A program made the translations under genes and the position numbers. Source: JAVKSL01 sp050744085 (GTDB lineage Bacteria; Actinomycetota; Acidimicrobiia; Acidimicrobiales; JAJPHD01). Taken from it: 32,726 nucleotides of DNA. Below are positions 25,897-32,601 of this stretch, piece by piece (the stretch's first letter is position 1; the number at the start of each line of letters is the position of its first letter). Location: positions 1-32,726 of the forward strand of contig JBOGGU010000132.1 in assembly GCA_050744085.1 (NCBI GenBank), in the 5' to 3' direction. The notes below the pieces were generated by a model. That model was not told the origin of the DNA and did not search any database. It worked only from the letters and a program-made list of their open reading frames with translations.

Positions 25897-25967
25897 AGCC
25901 CCAACGGGATTCGAACCCGTGCCTCCACCTTGAGAGGGTGATGTCCTAGGCCGCTAGACGATGGGGC
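25897..25967 (-). tRNA. tRNA-Glu (anticodon CUC)
   Basis: Reads GCCCCATCGTCTAGCGGCC on the minus strand, with anticodon loop CTCTCAA (CTC, reads GAG), T arm GGTTCGAATCC and acceptor end GGGGC. Standard cloverleaf; CCA is not encoded. Its 3' half faces the decayed integrase, which fits its use as attB by a former element. Confidence 0.93.
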
Positions 25968-26070
25968 CAAGCGGGCACGACAAGGCTAGCCGGGTGCCAG
26001 AGCCGCCCGGTGGGCGACGGCAACCCCGATCCGATGAAGGAGCGGGGCACCGTGCCAGTCGGGCTCGTTG

Positions 26071-26142
26071 CTCGGGGGGGAGGACTCGAACCCCCAACGA
26101 CAGGGCCAGAACCTGCTGTGTTGCCTATTACACCACCCCCGA
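26071..26142 (-). tRNA. tRNA-Gln (anticodon CUG)
   Basis: Minus strand, TCGGGGGTGGTGTAATAGGC start, anticodon loop TTCTGGC (CTG, reads CAG), T arm GGTTCGAGTCC, acceptor end CCCCCGA with discriminator G. CCA is not encoded. It lies 103 bp before tRNA-Glu in the same direction and 49 bp after the ydcF-like gene. Confidence 0.93.
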
Positions 26143-26191
26143 CCGTGCCAGGCCATGCTAGCCCAATCGAGGGGCACTTCGCGCCGATACC

Positions 26192-26935
26192 TCACGGGTG
26201 CAGGAGGTTACTGAGGGCCTGGTAGCCGATGATCCGACCAACTCCCACTGCCAGCGTCTCCCGGGCGTAGTACCCGACCACCGCGGCCCCACGGATGGGA
26301 GAGGTCCGGGTGGGCGACGGATAGGCGACCAGCCCGAGCCTCGCTACCATCGACACGATCCGGTCCTCGTTGAAGGGATCCGACACCATGATCAACCGGC
26401 GCCGATCGAGTGGCTCGAGAGAGTCCCTCGCTGCAGCGATCGACTCGTATGAATCTCGCCCCCGCTTCTCCTCGATGATGGCACTTGCTGGAACCTGGCG
26501 AGCCTCGAGCCAGATCGCCTCCACCCCGGCCTCGGTGAAGCGATCACCCTCCTCCCGACCCCCCGTCACCACGATGACGGGCGCCAGGTTGGATCGCCAC
26601 AGTGACAGGGCGTGGGTCAACCGTGCCTTTAGCACAGGCGATGGCGTCCCGTCGTACTCTGCTGCGCCCATGACCACGATGGCTTGGGCCTTGGGTGCGT
26701 CATTCTGGCGAGCCGTCCACCAGACCTGCGCCACAGTGACAGCCAGGTACACGACCACCACGGCTACCACGCCGGCAAGCAACTTGAACAGCTGCGCCAG
26801 CCCAAAGCCGCCGATCAAGGAGCTGAAGGCCCGGATCACCGAGCCGGGGGCTGGCCCAGCAGAGCCGGGGGCTGGCCCAGCAGAGCCGGGGGCGTCGGCA
26901 CCGGGACGCTGGCGGTGGGTGTCAAGAAAGGGCAA
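26192..26935 (-). CDS. YdcF/DUF218-family membrane-anchored protein
   Basis: 247 residues. A short repeat-rich N-terminus (PAPGSAG units) is followed by one membrane segment (LLAGVVAVVVVYLAVTVAQVWW) and a DUF218 domain: AQAIVVMGAAEYDGTPSPVL, LAPVIVVTGGREEGDRFTEA, EEKRGRDSYESIAAARDSL and LIMVSDPFNEDRIVSMV. DUF218 proteins (YdcF, SanA, ElyC) have a Rossmann-like fold, and some act in envelope integrity; the reaction is unknown. ATG 26935 overlaps the gltX end by 14 bp, so it is likely translated from the gltX message. The repeat lengthens the N-terminal cytoplasmic part without touching the domain. Confidence 0.85.
   Translation of the reverse strand: MPFLDTHRQRPGADAPGSAGPAPGSAGPAPGSVIRAFSSLIGGFGLAQLFKLLAGVVAVVVVYLAVTVAQVWWTARQNDAPKAQAIVVMGAAEYDGTPSPVLKARLTHALSLWRSNLAPVIVVTGGREEGDRFTEAGVEAIWLEARQVPASAIIEEKRGRDSYESIAAARDSLEPLDRRRLIMVSDPFNEDRIVSMVARLGLVAYPSPTRTSPIRGAAVVGYYARETLAVGVGRIIGYQALSNLLHP
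26842..26892. repeat. 21-bp tandem repeat in the ydcF-like gene
   Basis: 2.4 identical copies of a 21-bp unit (AGCCGGGGGCTGGCCCAGCA plus G), encoding Ala-Pro-Gly-Ser-Ala-Gly-Pro near the N-terminus. The copies are identical, so the duplication is recent. Confidence 0.9.
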
Positions 26936-28511
26936 GGGCCGCAGATGCCGCCTCCAGGCGCTTCAGGGTTGACGGTCGACCGAGGGCCACCAACGACTCG
27001 AACAGCGGGGGGCCAACCTGTCGCCCCGTGACCGCTACCCGGATGGGAGCCTGGGCCTTGCCCAGCTTGCGCCCCACCGCCTCGCCGACCGCCAAGGTGG
27101 CCTGGTGCAACGACGCGGCATCCCACTCACATTCGGCGTATGCGACCTCTGCGCGCGCCAGCGTGTCGCGTGCTGTCTCGCGGTCCCCTACCATCACCTT
27201 CTGCCAGGAAGCCGGGTCCATGACCGGCGACTCCATGAATACGAAGTCGACCATTGCTGGCACCTCGGCCAAGGTCGCCACCCGGTCCCTCACCAGCGGG
27301 GCGAGGGACTCGAAGACTGCGGGGTCGTAGCGCTCGGCCGGCCATGGCGCCTCGGCCAGCCAGGGGGACGCTGCTTGCACGAACCCAGAGGTGGACAGGG
27401 CTCGGATGTGGACTCCGTTGAAGTGGGTCAGCTTGGCCACGTCGAAGAACGCCGGCGAGGGCTTTACCGCCTCCAGGCGGAATTGGGCGACCAGCTCCTC
27501 GCGGCTGAGCACCTCGTTGCCTCCGTCCGGGCCCCAGCCGAGCAGGGCCAGGTAGTTGACCATGGCGTCGGGCAGGAAGCCCTTGTCTCGATACGACTCC
27601 AGCGCGACCGGATCGCGGCGCTTGGACAGCTTCTGTCCCTTCTCGTTGACGAGCATCGGCAGGTGGGCGAAGATCGGTTCGGCGCCAGCCCCCAGGGCCC
27701 TCCAGAGCAGGAGGTACTTGGGGGTGTTCGACAGATGGTCTTCGCCACGGATCACGTGCGAGATGGCCATGTCGGCGTCGTCGACCACATTAGCCAGCAA
27801 GAACAGAGGCGCTCCGGTCGCCTTCACAAGCACGAAGTCCTCGATGGCTTCGTTCTCGAAGCTGACATCGCCCTTGACCACGTCCCGGACAACAGTCGCC
27901 CCTTCGAGGAGGGCCTTGAACCGCAATGCCCGGCCGGGCCCGGGACCGAGCCCGAGCTCCCGGCAGTACCCGTCGTAGCCGGTGGACCCGGATCTGGACG
28001 CACCGCCTGCACCCGCCACAGCCGAACTGGGGAAGCTAATGTCGACAGTGTCTACATTAGTTTCCCCAGTCTTTGTTTCCCCACCCACAGCAGCCACACC
28101 ACCCACACCAGCCACACCGCCTGCGGCTGAGAGGGCTGCGCCGCCAGCTGGTGGGCGGACCGCTGCACTCTCCACTCTCCTAGCCCTTTCGGCCACCTGC
28201 TCCCGGCTGCAGTCGCACCAGTACGCCCAGCCGGCTCCCTCCAATCGTCGGGCGGCCTCGGCATACAGCGCTCCCCGCTCCGACTGACGGAACGGGCCCT
28301 CGTCCCAGTCCAGGCCCAGCCACGCAAGGGCCGATGTGATCCCCTCCGCCCAGTCTTCTCGGCCGCGCTCTGCATCGGTGTCCTCGATGCGCAGGACGAA
28401 GGTCCCCCCCTGCTGGCGTGCCACCAACCAGTTGAAGAGGGCCGTGCGCGCCGAGCCCACGTGGAACGACCCAGTCGGCGACGGAGCTATGCGAACCCGC
28501 GGCCCAGGCAT
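26922..28511 (-). CDS. gltX: Glutamyl-tRNA synthetase with an internal insertion
   Basis: Class I synthetase charging tRNA-Glu. In actinobacteria without GlnRS it also mischarges tRNA-Gln for later amidation by GatCAB. Motifs: HIGH-like IAPSPTGSFHVG, WCDC (Cys99, Cys101), GYDGYCREL, ISHVIRGEDHLSNTPK and KLSKRRD (around residue 295). 529 residues, longer than the usual 470-490. The excess is a 60-residue Gly/Ala/Val/Ser-rich insert (about 116-176) between the zinc cysteines, encoded partly by a 45-bp palindrome. GTG 28514 directly precedes ATG 28511; ATG is taken. Both tRNA substrates are encoded just downstream on the same strand. Confidence 0.95.
   Translation of the reverse strand: MPGPRVRIAPSPTGSFHVGSARTALFNWLVARQQGGTFVLRIEDTDAERGREDWAEGITSALAWLGLDWDEGPFRQSERGALYAEAARRLEGAGWAYWCDCSREQVAERARRVESAAVRPPAGGAALSAAGGVAGVGGVAAVGGETKTGETNVDTVDISFPSSAVAGAGGASRSGSTGYDGYCRELGLGPGPGRALRFKALLEGATVVRDVVKGDVSFENEAIEDFVLVKATGAPLFLLANVVDDADMAISHVIRGEDHLSNTPKYLLLWRALGAGAEPIFAHLPMLVNEKGQKLSKRRDPVALESYRDKGFLPDAMVNYLALLGWGPDGGNEVLSREELVAQFRLEAVKPSPAFFDVAKLTHFNGVHIRALSTSGFVQAASPWLAEAPWPAERYDPAVFESLAPLVRDRVATLAEVPAMVDFVFMESPVMDPASWQKVMVGDRETARDTLARAEVAYAECEWDAASLHQATLAVGEAVGRKLGKAQAPIRVAVTGRQVGPPLFESLVALGRPSTLKRLEAASAALALS
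28026..28070. repeat. 45-bp palindrome inside gltX
   Basis: ACTGGGGAA, CTAATGT and GACA on the left are mirrored as TGTC, ACATTAG and TTCCCCAGT on the right, with only two mismatched pairs around a single central base. It is AT-richer than the gene around it. In frame it encodes about TGETNVDTVDISFPS. Flanks to 28140 are low-complexity (ACCCACA, GCCACA units). It looks like an inserted mobile palindromic unit. Confidence 0.85.
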
Positions 28512-28588
28512 CACCTATCGAGTCGACTGCGCACTGGCTTCATTGCCCCAACCATACCGAGACCGCGCCACCCAGGACCGCGCTGGCG

Positions 28589-29341
28589 CTAGCACTCACC
28601 CACACGAGCCAACCAGCCCAGGAGGACAGCCACCGCTCGAGGATCGTGACGCAGCCGGTGACCGGCGCCCGGCAGGAGCCGTAGGTCCACGTGGCCGTCA
28701 GCTGCGTCAGCCAGCGCCCTGGCGTCCATCGGCGAGACCTCGTCGTCGTCGGCACCGTGCACCAGCAGCACGGGGCGGGGGGGGACCTTCCCGATGAGGG
28801 CGAGGGGCCTCAGCTCTGCCAGCTCCCGTGCCCAGCCATCCGAGTCGGTCGGGAAGCCCGGAGACCGGATGACCCCGAAGCTGCGGCATTGCTCGGCCAG
28901 GAGCGTCGGGGCCGCTGCCCAGTCGTCGAAGTCGGCAGGGGCACCGAAAGAAGCCACCCCGCACACCGTGTCGTGCTCTCCAGCTGCGCAGATCGCCAGC
29001 GCTCCCCCCATGTTGAAACCCGCCAACCACACCTCGCTCACCCCATGCATCGCCAGCACGTGGTCGATGGCCGCCCGCAGATCGAGCATCCACCCCGCCA
29101 GGGAGAAGTCGCCCTGCGACTCACCGGTCCCACGGAAGTTGAAAGCCAGGACCGCCCAGCCAGTGGCCGCGCTCACACGGTCGGCGAGCTGCGGGTAGGT
29201 GTGGCCGGAGTCGGCGCCACCGCGGGGCCCAGTCGGGAAGCCATGGCACAGGACCAAGGCCCTCCGGGCAGCCTGCTCACCCGCTGGTTGAGCGAGGTGG
29301 CCAACCAACGCCAGCTCGCCACTACGAATCCGAACTTCCAT
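28589..29341 (-). CDS. Alpha/beta hydrolase-fold protein lacking the serine nucleophile
   Basis: 250 residues from ATG 29341, which follows GGAGG by a few bases. Fold markers: VLCHGFPTGPRGG (oxyanion region), VLAFNFRGTGESQG, a nucleophile elbow, LLVHGADDDEVSP with the acid Asp, and PGAGHRLRHDP with the His. The elbow reads AGFNMGGAL, so the nucleophile is Asn110 (codon AAC) where relatives have Ser (AGC), a single-base change. The rest of the triad is intact. Acyl hydrolysis is therefore unlikely unless another residue substitutes. It may be a binding protein or a recently inactivated enzyme. Relatives are usually annotated as dienelactone hydrolase-like or peptidase-like, without defined substrate. 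Confidence 0.85.
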   Translation of the reverse strand: MEVRIRSGELALVGHLAQPAGEQAARRALVLCHGFPTGPRGGADSGHTYPQLADRVSAATGWAVLAFNFRGTGESQGDFSLAGWMLDLRAAIDHVLAMHGVSEVWLAGFNMGGALAICAAGEHDTVCGVASFGAPADFDDWAAAPTLLAEQCRSFGVIRSPGFPTDSDGWARELAELRPLALIGKVPPRPVLLVHGADDDEVSPMDARALADAADGHVDLRLLPGAGHRLRHDPRAVAVLLGWLARVGEC

Positions 29342-29425
29342 GCCGTCCTCCAAGGTAGCCAAGCGGCCACCTGTCCTCGATGTACCCGGATGCAGAGCCA
29401 CCCAACCCGCGAGGACTCAAGACGC

Positions 29426-29461
29426 CCGAGGGGCGCCCCCCTGGCAGGAGGCGCCCCTCGG
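29426..29461. terminator. 12-bp GC-rich hairpin upstream of the hydrolase gene
   Basis: CCGAGGGGCGCC and GGCGCCCCTCGG pair perfectly around a 12-nt loop, 85 bp before the hydrolase start on the minus strand. No T-run follows on either strand, so termination is possible but unproven. Together with the inverted repeats at 29562-29636 it could form an attenuator. Confidence 0.4.
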
Positions 29462-29561
29462 ACAAGGATCTTCAAGCTGGAAAAAGGTACGCGGGCTCTC
29501 CGTCACATCGGGCGGGACCAGCTCCCGGGAGGCCCGAGCGGTGTCTGGTTTGGATTCACCC

Positions 29562-29645
29562 AGGTGGTCCAGCAGGCCGCCTAGCGACCAGCCACCTCCA
29601 GGGTCCCAAAACGTTGACCGATCAGTTGGACCACCTCCTTTCTCT
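29562..29645 (-). promoter_or_regulatory. Possible structured leader with a sequestrable ribosome-binding site
   Basis: On the minus strand the segment starts AGAAAGGAGGTGG, complementary to the whole 16S rRNA 3' tail. AGGTGGTCCA (29636-29627) has a perfect partner TGGACCACCT (29571-29562), and a second AGGTGG (29597-29592) could compete for the same partner. After the first site there is a possible 14-codon peptide (GTG 29632 or CTG 29624, ending TAG), with no good start spacing. The region is upstream of the hydrolase gene. The alternation of exposed and paired states is inferred. Confidence 0.3.
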
Positions 29646-29683
29646 GGTGAGCCAATCCTAACACCGTCAACGGCCCCGCGCTG

Positions 29684-30040
29684 TCATTTCCGACCCCACA
29701 GGTGTGCCAAGCGGGCAAGCACCGACACTGGACCTCCCTTACCCCGACCAGGCACCACCGCGTCGGGGTAAGGGAGGTCCGCGGTCAGCGCGTACAGCTC
29801 GGGGAGGGTGCGTGCGGCAAAGGCAGCCTCCAGGCGCTGGGCGCACTCCGCTGGGCCCAGCCGGCCGGCTGCGCTGTGCTCGGTGAGGGCGGTCGCAACG
29901 CGCTCGCGGTCCTCGTCTGACGCCCGCAGCTCGGCCGGGCCGGACCCGCCCCGCTCGGCCGGGCCGGACCCGCCCCGCTCGGACCCGCCCCGCTCGACCG
30001 AGCCAGCCCCGCCCGATCCGGCAAGTCCTGGCTCGGTCAT
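29684..30040 (-). CDS. DUF1707 (SHOCT-like) protein
   Basis: 118 residues. The DUF1707 domain is clear: LRASDEDRERVATALTEHS, AAGRLGPAECAQRLEAAFA and RTLPELYALTADLP. In other actinobacteria it precedes membrane segments; here only about 30 residues follow, and none is a membrane helix, so the protein is short and probably cytosolic. The N-terminus is a Gly/Ser/Glu/Arg repeat (PAERGGSG, SERGGSG). The C-terminal end is encoded by a perfect hairpin. The start at ATG 30040 is 4 bp after the acyl-CoA dehydrogenase stop, implying one transcript. Function is unknown; the domain is proposed to bind membranes or partners. Confidence 0.82.
   Translation of the reverse strand: MTEPGLAGSGGAGSVERGGSERGGSGPAERGGSGPAELRASDEDRERVATALTEHSAAGRLGPAECAQRLEAAFAARTLPELYALTADLPYPDAVVPGRGKGGPVSVLARLAHLWGRK
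29730..29780. repeat. Perfect 19-bp inverted repeat inside the DUF1707 gene
   Basis: GGACCTCCCTTACCCCGAC (29730-29748) and its exact reverse complement (29762-29780) are separated by 13 bases. The unit encodes residues right after the conserved ADLP of the domain and accounts for much of the C-terminal extension. A 19-bp perfect stem is not expected by chance in coding DNA and suggests an inserted element. Confidence 0.92.
29929..29991. repeat. 24/15-bp tandem repeat in the DUF1707 gene
   Basis: Two identical 24-bp units (GCTCGGCCGGGC followed by CGGACCCGCCCC) and one 15-bp shortened copy, all in frame. They encode Arg-Gly-Gly-Ser-Gly-Pro-Ala-Glu repeats in the N-terminal part of the protein. 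Confidence 0.88.
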
Positions 30041-30044
30041 CTGC

Positions 30045-31178
30045 TCACATCCCGACGAGGCCGGCCAGCAGCTCCCTGTGGTAGGCGGGATCCCCCAAGG
30101 CGAGCTGTGACGACTTCGCTCGTTTGAAGTAGAGGTGGGCGTCGTGCTCCCAGGTGAACCCGATGCCCCCAAGCACCTGGATGCAGCCCTCCGCGGCGTG
30201 GAAGCAAGCGTCCGAGCAGTACGCCTTGGCGACGCTCGCCACCACGCCCAGCTCGGTCGAGGCCGGATCGTCCCAGTCCCTTTCCGCAACCAGCGCGGCC
30301 ATGTACGCAGCGGAGCGGGCTTGCTCGATATCCACCATCATGTCCGCGAGCCGGTGCTTGACTGCCTGGAAGGAGCCGATCGGGCGCCCGAACTGGACCC
30401 TCACCTTGGCGTAGTCGACCGCCATGTCCAAGCAGCGCTGGGCCCCGCCGACCTGTTCCGCGGCCAGTGCCACCGCGGCCAGCTCCAAGGTCCGCCTCAG
30501 CCCGGCGTCCGCTCCGCCCTCGACCCCGACCAGGCGTGCCGGCGTCCCCGAGAAGCGCAAGCGGCCTTGGCGCCGGGTCTGGTCCATCGTCGCCAACGCC
30601 TGGCGCGCCAGGCCCGGGGCATCCCCGGCCACCGCGAAGAGACTGAGCCCATGATCGCTGCGACTCACCACCAGGATCGTGTCCGCGACCTGACCGTCCA
30701 CCACGAAGCACTTCTCTCCGTCGAGCTCCCACGACCCGTCCCCCAACCGGGTCGCCCGTGTCCTGATCGCTTCGAGCTCGGGGCGCCCGTCGGGCTCGGT
30801 CACCGCCAGCGTCGCTACGACCTCACCCGAAGCGATGCCAGGCAACAGCTCTGCCATCGCCTCGACGTCCCCGGAGGTCAAGATGGCGGTGGCCGCCAGA
30901 GCGACGGTGGCGAAGTAGGGGGCGCAGCAGAGGGCCCGGCCCATCTCCTCGAACACCACGCCCAGCTCCACCCAGCCGAAGCCAGAGCCACCGTGAGCTT
31001 CGGGGATTGCCATGCCCTGGAGGCCGAGGGTGCCGGCCATCTCTCCCCACACCTCGGGGTCGTACCCGAGCGGGCCCTCCATCAGCCGGCGCACCTCGGA
31101 GGCCGGCGAGCGCTTGTCCAGCCACCGGCGCAGGGTCCTGCCCAGCTCCTCCTGCTCCTCTGTAAAGGCGAGCTCCAC
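30045..31178 (-). CDS. Acyl-CoA dehydrogenase family protein
   Basis: 377-residue FAD flavoprotein oxidising acyl-CoA thioesters or steroid-CoA intermediates. Segments: MELAFTEEQEELGRTLRRWL (N-terminal helices), GLQGMAIPEAHGGSGFGWVEL, ATLAVTEPDG (FAD/substrate strand), YAKVRVQFGRPIGSFQAVKH, ADMMVDIEQARSAAY and IQVLGGIGFTWEHDAHLYFKRAK. The pattern resembles the actinobacterial FadE subunits that work as heteromers in steroid or branched-chain breakdown, but no partner is beside it. The catalytic Glu cannot be placed with certainty. GTG 31178 is chosen because the longer open frame would overlap the divergent metallo-hydrolase gene. It leads into the DUF1707 gene. Confidence 0.92.
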   Translation of the reverse strand: MELAFTEEQEELGRTLRRWLDKRSPASEVRRLMEGPLGYDPEVWGEMAGTLGLQGMAIPEAHGGSGFGWVELGVVFEEMGRALCCAPYFATVALAATAILTSGDVEAMAELLPGIASGEVVATLAVTEPDGRPELEAIRTRATRLGDGSWELDGEKCFVVDGQVADTILVVSRSDHGLSLFAVAGDAPGLARQALATMDQTRRQGRLRFSGTPARLVGVEGGADAGLRRTLELAAVALAAEQVGGAQRCLDMAVDYAKVRVQFGRPIGSFQAVKHRLADMMVDIEQARSAAYMAALVAERDWDDPASTELGVVASVAKAYCSDACFHAAEGCIQVLGGIGFTWEHDAHLYFKRAKSSQLALGDPAYHRELLAGLVGM

Positions 31179-31202
31179 GACTCGGAGGCTAACCTGGGAG
31201 TC

Positions 31203-31838
31203 GTGCAAGCCACTCCCACCGACCCGACCCTCTTGTACCGCGACACTGCCGTCGACATCCACAAGGTGGTGGTCGGCCCGTTGGACAACAACGTCTTCGT
31301 GGTGCGCTGCCGCCAGAGCGGCGAGGCGATCATGGTCGACGCGGCCAACGAGCACGAGCTCCTCCTGGACCTGTGCCGCAGCCTGGGAGTGCGCAAGGTC
31401 ATCGAGACCCACGGCCACTGGGACCACATCCAGGCGGTCCCCGAGGTTCGAGACGCAGGATTCGAGGTGGGAGTCACAGCAGCCGATGCCGGGATGCTGC
31501 CGTCGTACGACTGGGTCCTGGAGGACGAGAGCGTCATCACCGTGGGCCGCCTGCGCCTGCGGACCATCGCCACTCCGGGGCACACCCCTGGCTCGATGTG
31601 CTTCGCCGTCGAGGGCTCGCCTGTGCTGCTGTCGGGGGACACCCTGTTCAACGGCGGCCCCGGCAACACTGCCCTGCCCGACGGCCTGGGGGACTTCGCC
31701 ACGATCATCGACTCCCTCGACCGGCGCCTTTTCGCCACCCTGGGCGCCGATACGATGGTGCTGCCCGGCCACGGCGAGTCCACGAGCATCGGAGCCGAGT
31801 CGTCCCACCTGGCCGAGTACGTGACCAGGGGCTGGTAG
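31203..31838 (+). CDS. Metallo-beta-lactamase-fold hydrolase
   Basis: 211 residues. Metal-binding motif THGHWDH (HxHxDH), then TPGHTPGSMCF (second-shell His), SGDTLF (bridging Asp) and LPGHGEST. The arrangement is that of glyoxalase II-like thioesterases. The N-terminus, VVVGPLDNNVFVVRC, is typical. Substrate unknown; a thioester is plausible because the divergent neighbour acts on acyl-CoA, but this is inference. GTG 31203 is only 24 bp from the divergent GTG of the acyl-CoA dehydrogenase, so the two genes share a compact regulatory region, or are transcribed leaderless. Confidence 0.9.
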   Translation: MQATPTDPTLLYRDTAVDIHKVVVGPLDNNVFVVRCRQSGEAIMVDAANEHELLLDLCRSLGVRKVIETHGHWDHIQAVPEVRDAGFEVGVTAADAGMLPSYDWVLEDESVITVGRLRLRTIATPGHTPGSMCFAVEGSPVLLSGDTLFNGGPGNTALPDGLGDFATIIDSLDRRLFATLGADTMVLPGHGESTSIGAESSHLAEYVTRGW

Positions 31839-31894
31839 GCCGACCCGGCCTGACGCCGACCGGATCTACCTCGCACTTCGACAAGCCCCCCATC

Positions 31895-32482
31895 GTGGAC
31901 ACCCTCTCGGTCATCGCCGCCCGGCGTTCGACACCCCGGCTCAACCCCCCCGGGCCGAGCCCCGCCGACCTGGAGGCCATCCTCATTGCGGCAGCCTGCG
32001 CGCCCGACCACTGCGAGCTACGGCCCTGGCGATTCGTGGTCCTGGAGGGAGAGCACAAGGACGCCTTCGGTGCGGTGATGGCCGAGGCTTACCTGGCTCG
32101 GAGCACCGAACGGCCCACCGACGGCCAGCTGGACAAGGAGCGCCGCAAGCTGGACCGAGCCCCGCTGGTCCTGGTTGTCGCCGCTGTGCACCGAGATCAC
32201 GACAACGTGCCGTTCACCGAGCAGGTCTGCTCGGCGGCGGCGGCGGCCCAGAACGCGCTGCTCGCCGCCACTGCCCTCGGCTACGGCTCCATGTGGCGCA
32301 CCGGCGACGCCGCCCGGGACCCCGCGGTGGCCAAGGTGCTGGGGCTGGGGCCCGCCGACGCGGTGGTCGCCTTCTTGTACCTCGGCACCCCGCCGGAGGA
32401 CGTGGTCAACGAACCCCGACGGTCGGACCTGGAGGCGCTCGTGACCCGTTGGCACTCCCGGACGGACCAGCTCGGGACCTGA
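31895..32482 (+). CDS. Nitroreductase-family FMN oxidoreductase (YdjA-like)
   Basis: 195 residues. Opening MDTLSVIAARRSTPRLNPPGP, then ILIAAACAPDHCELRPWRFVVLEG, QVCSAAAAAQNALLAATALGYGSMWRTGD and VVAFLYLGTPPE. These match the small YdjA-type nitroreductases, NAD(P)H-dependent FMN enzymes of broad substrate range. GTG 31895 fits the family N-terminus exactly but lacks a ribosome-binding site; the frame is open upstream through the 56-bp gap from the metallo-hydrolase gene, so readthrough of a longer protein is possible. Probably in one transcript with that gene. Confidence 0.9.
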   Translation: MDTLSVIAARRSTPRLNPPGPSPADLEAILIAAACAPDHCELRPWRFVVLEGEHKDAFGAVMAEAYLARSTERPTDGQLDKERRKLDRAPLVLVVAAVHRDHDNVPFTEQVCSAAAAAQNALLAATALGYGSMWRTGDAARDPAVAKVLGLGPADAVVAFLYLGTPPEDVVNEPRRSDLEALVTRWHSRTDQLGT

Positions 32483-32541
32483 CACAGCCGCCCTGGTGAC
32501 CCCGGGACGAACAAGGCGGCGGCGGCGGACAATACCTAGTG

Positions 32542-32601
32542 ATGGATGCGAGCGACGTCACCCTCATCGAGGCGAGCTGGCGCGAACCCGAAGCCTGCTA
32601 A
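32542..32601 (+). pseudogene. 5' end of an ECF-type sigma factor, interrupted
   Basis: ATG 32542 opens a frame MDASDVTLIEASWREPEA, then Cys and TAA. This looks like the beginning of group-4 (ECF) sigma factors, which typically read DAELIAASRREPEAFAALF. The match stops exactly after EPEA, where the DNA changes character, so the gene seems cut by an insertion or rearrangement at about 32597. Only 18 codons support the call. AATACCTAGTG just before ATG may serve as a -10, which would fit leaderless transcription. Confidence 0.5.

Noticed and set aside
29626..29644. Plus-strand sequence similar to the 3' end of 16S rRNA
   Set aside because: Only about 18 bases match (TTGGACCACCTCCTTTCT) and nothing upstream resembles rRNA; better read as an anti-sense view of a Shine-Dalgarno-like site.
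29417..29690. About 90 open codons on the minus strand across the leader region
   Set aside because: No ATG, GTG or TTG in a useful position and no recognisable family; open frames are common by chance at this GC content.
30135..31200. Long plus-strand extension upstream of the metallo-hydrolase
   Set aside because: Antisense to the acyl-CoA dehydrogenase; the hydrolase homology starts only at GTG 31203.
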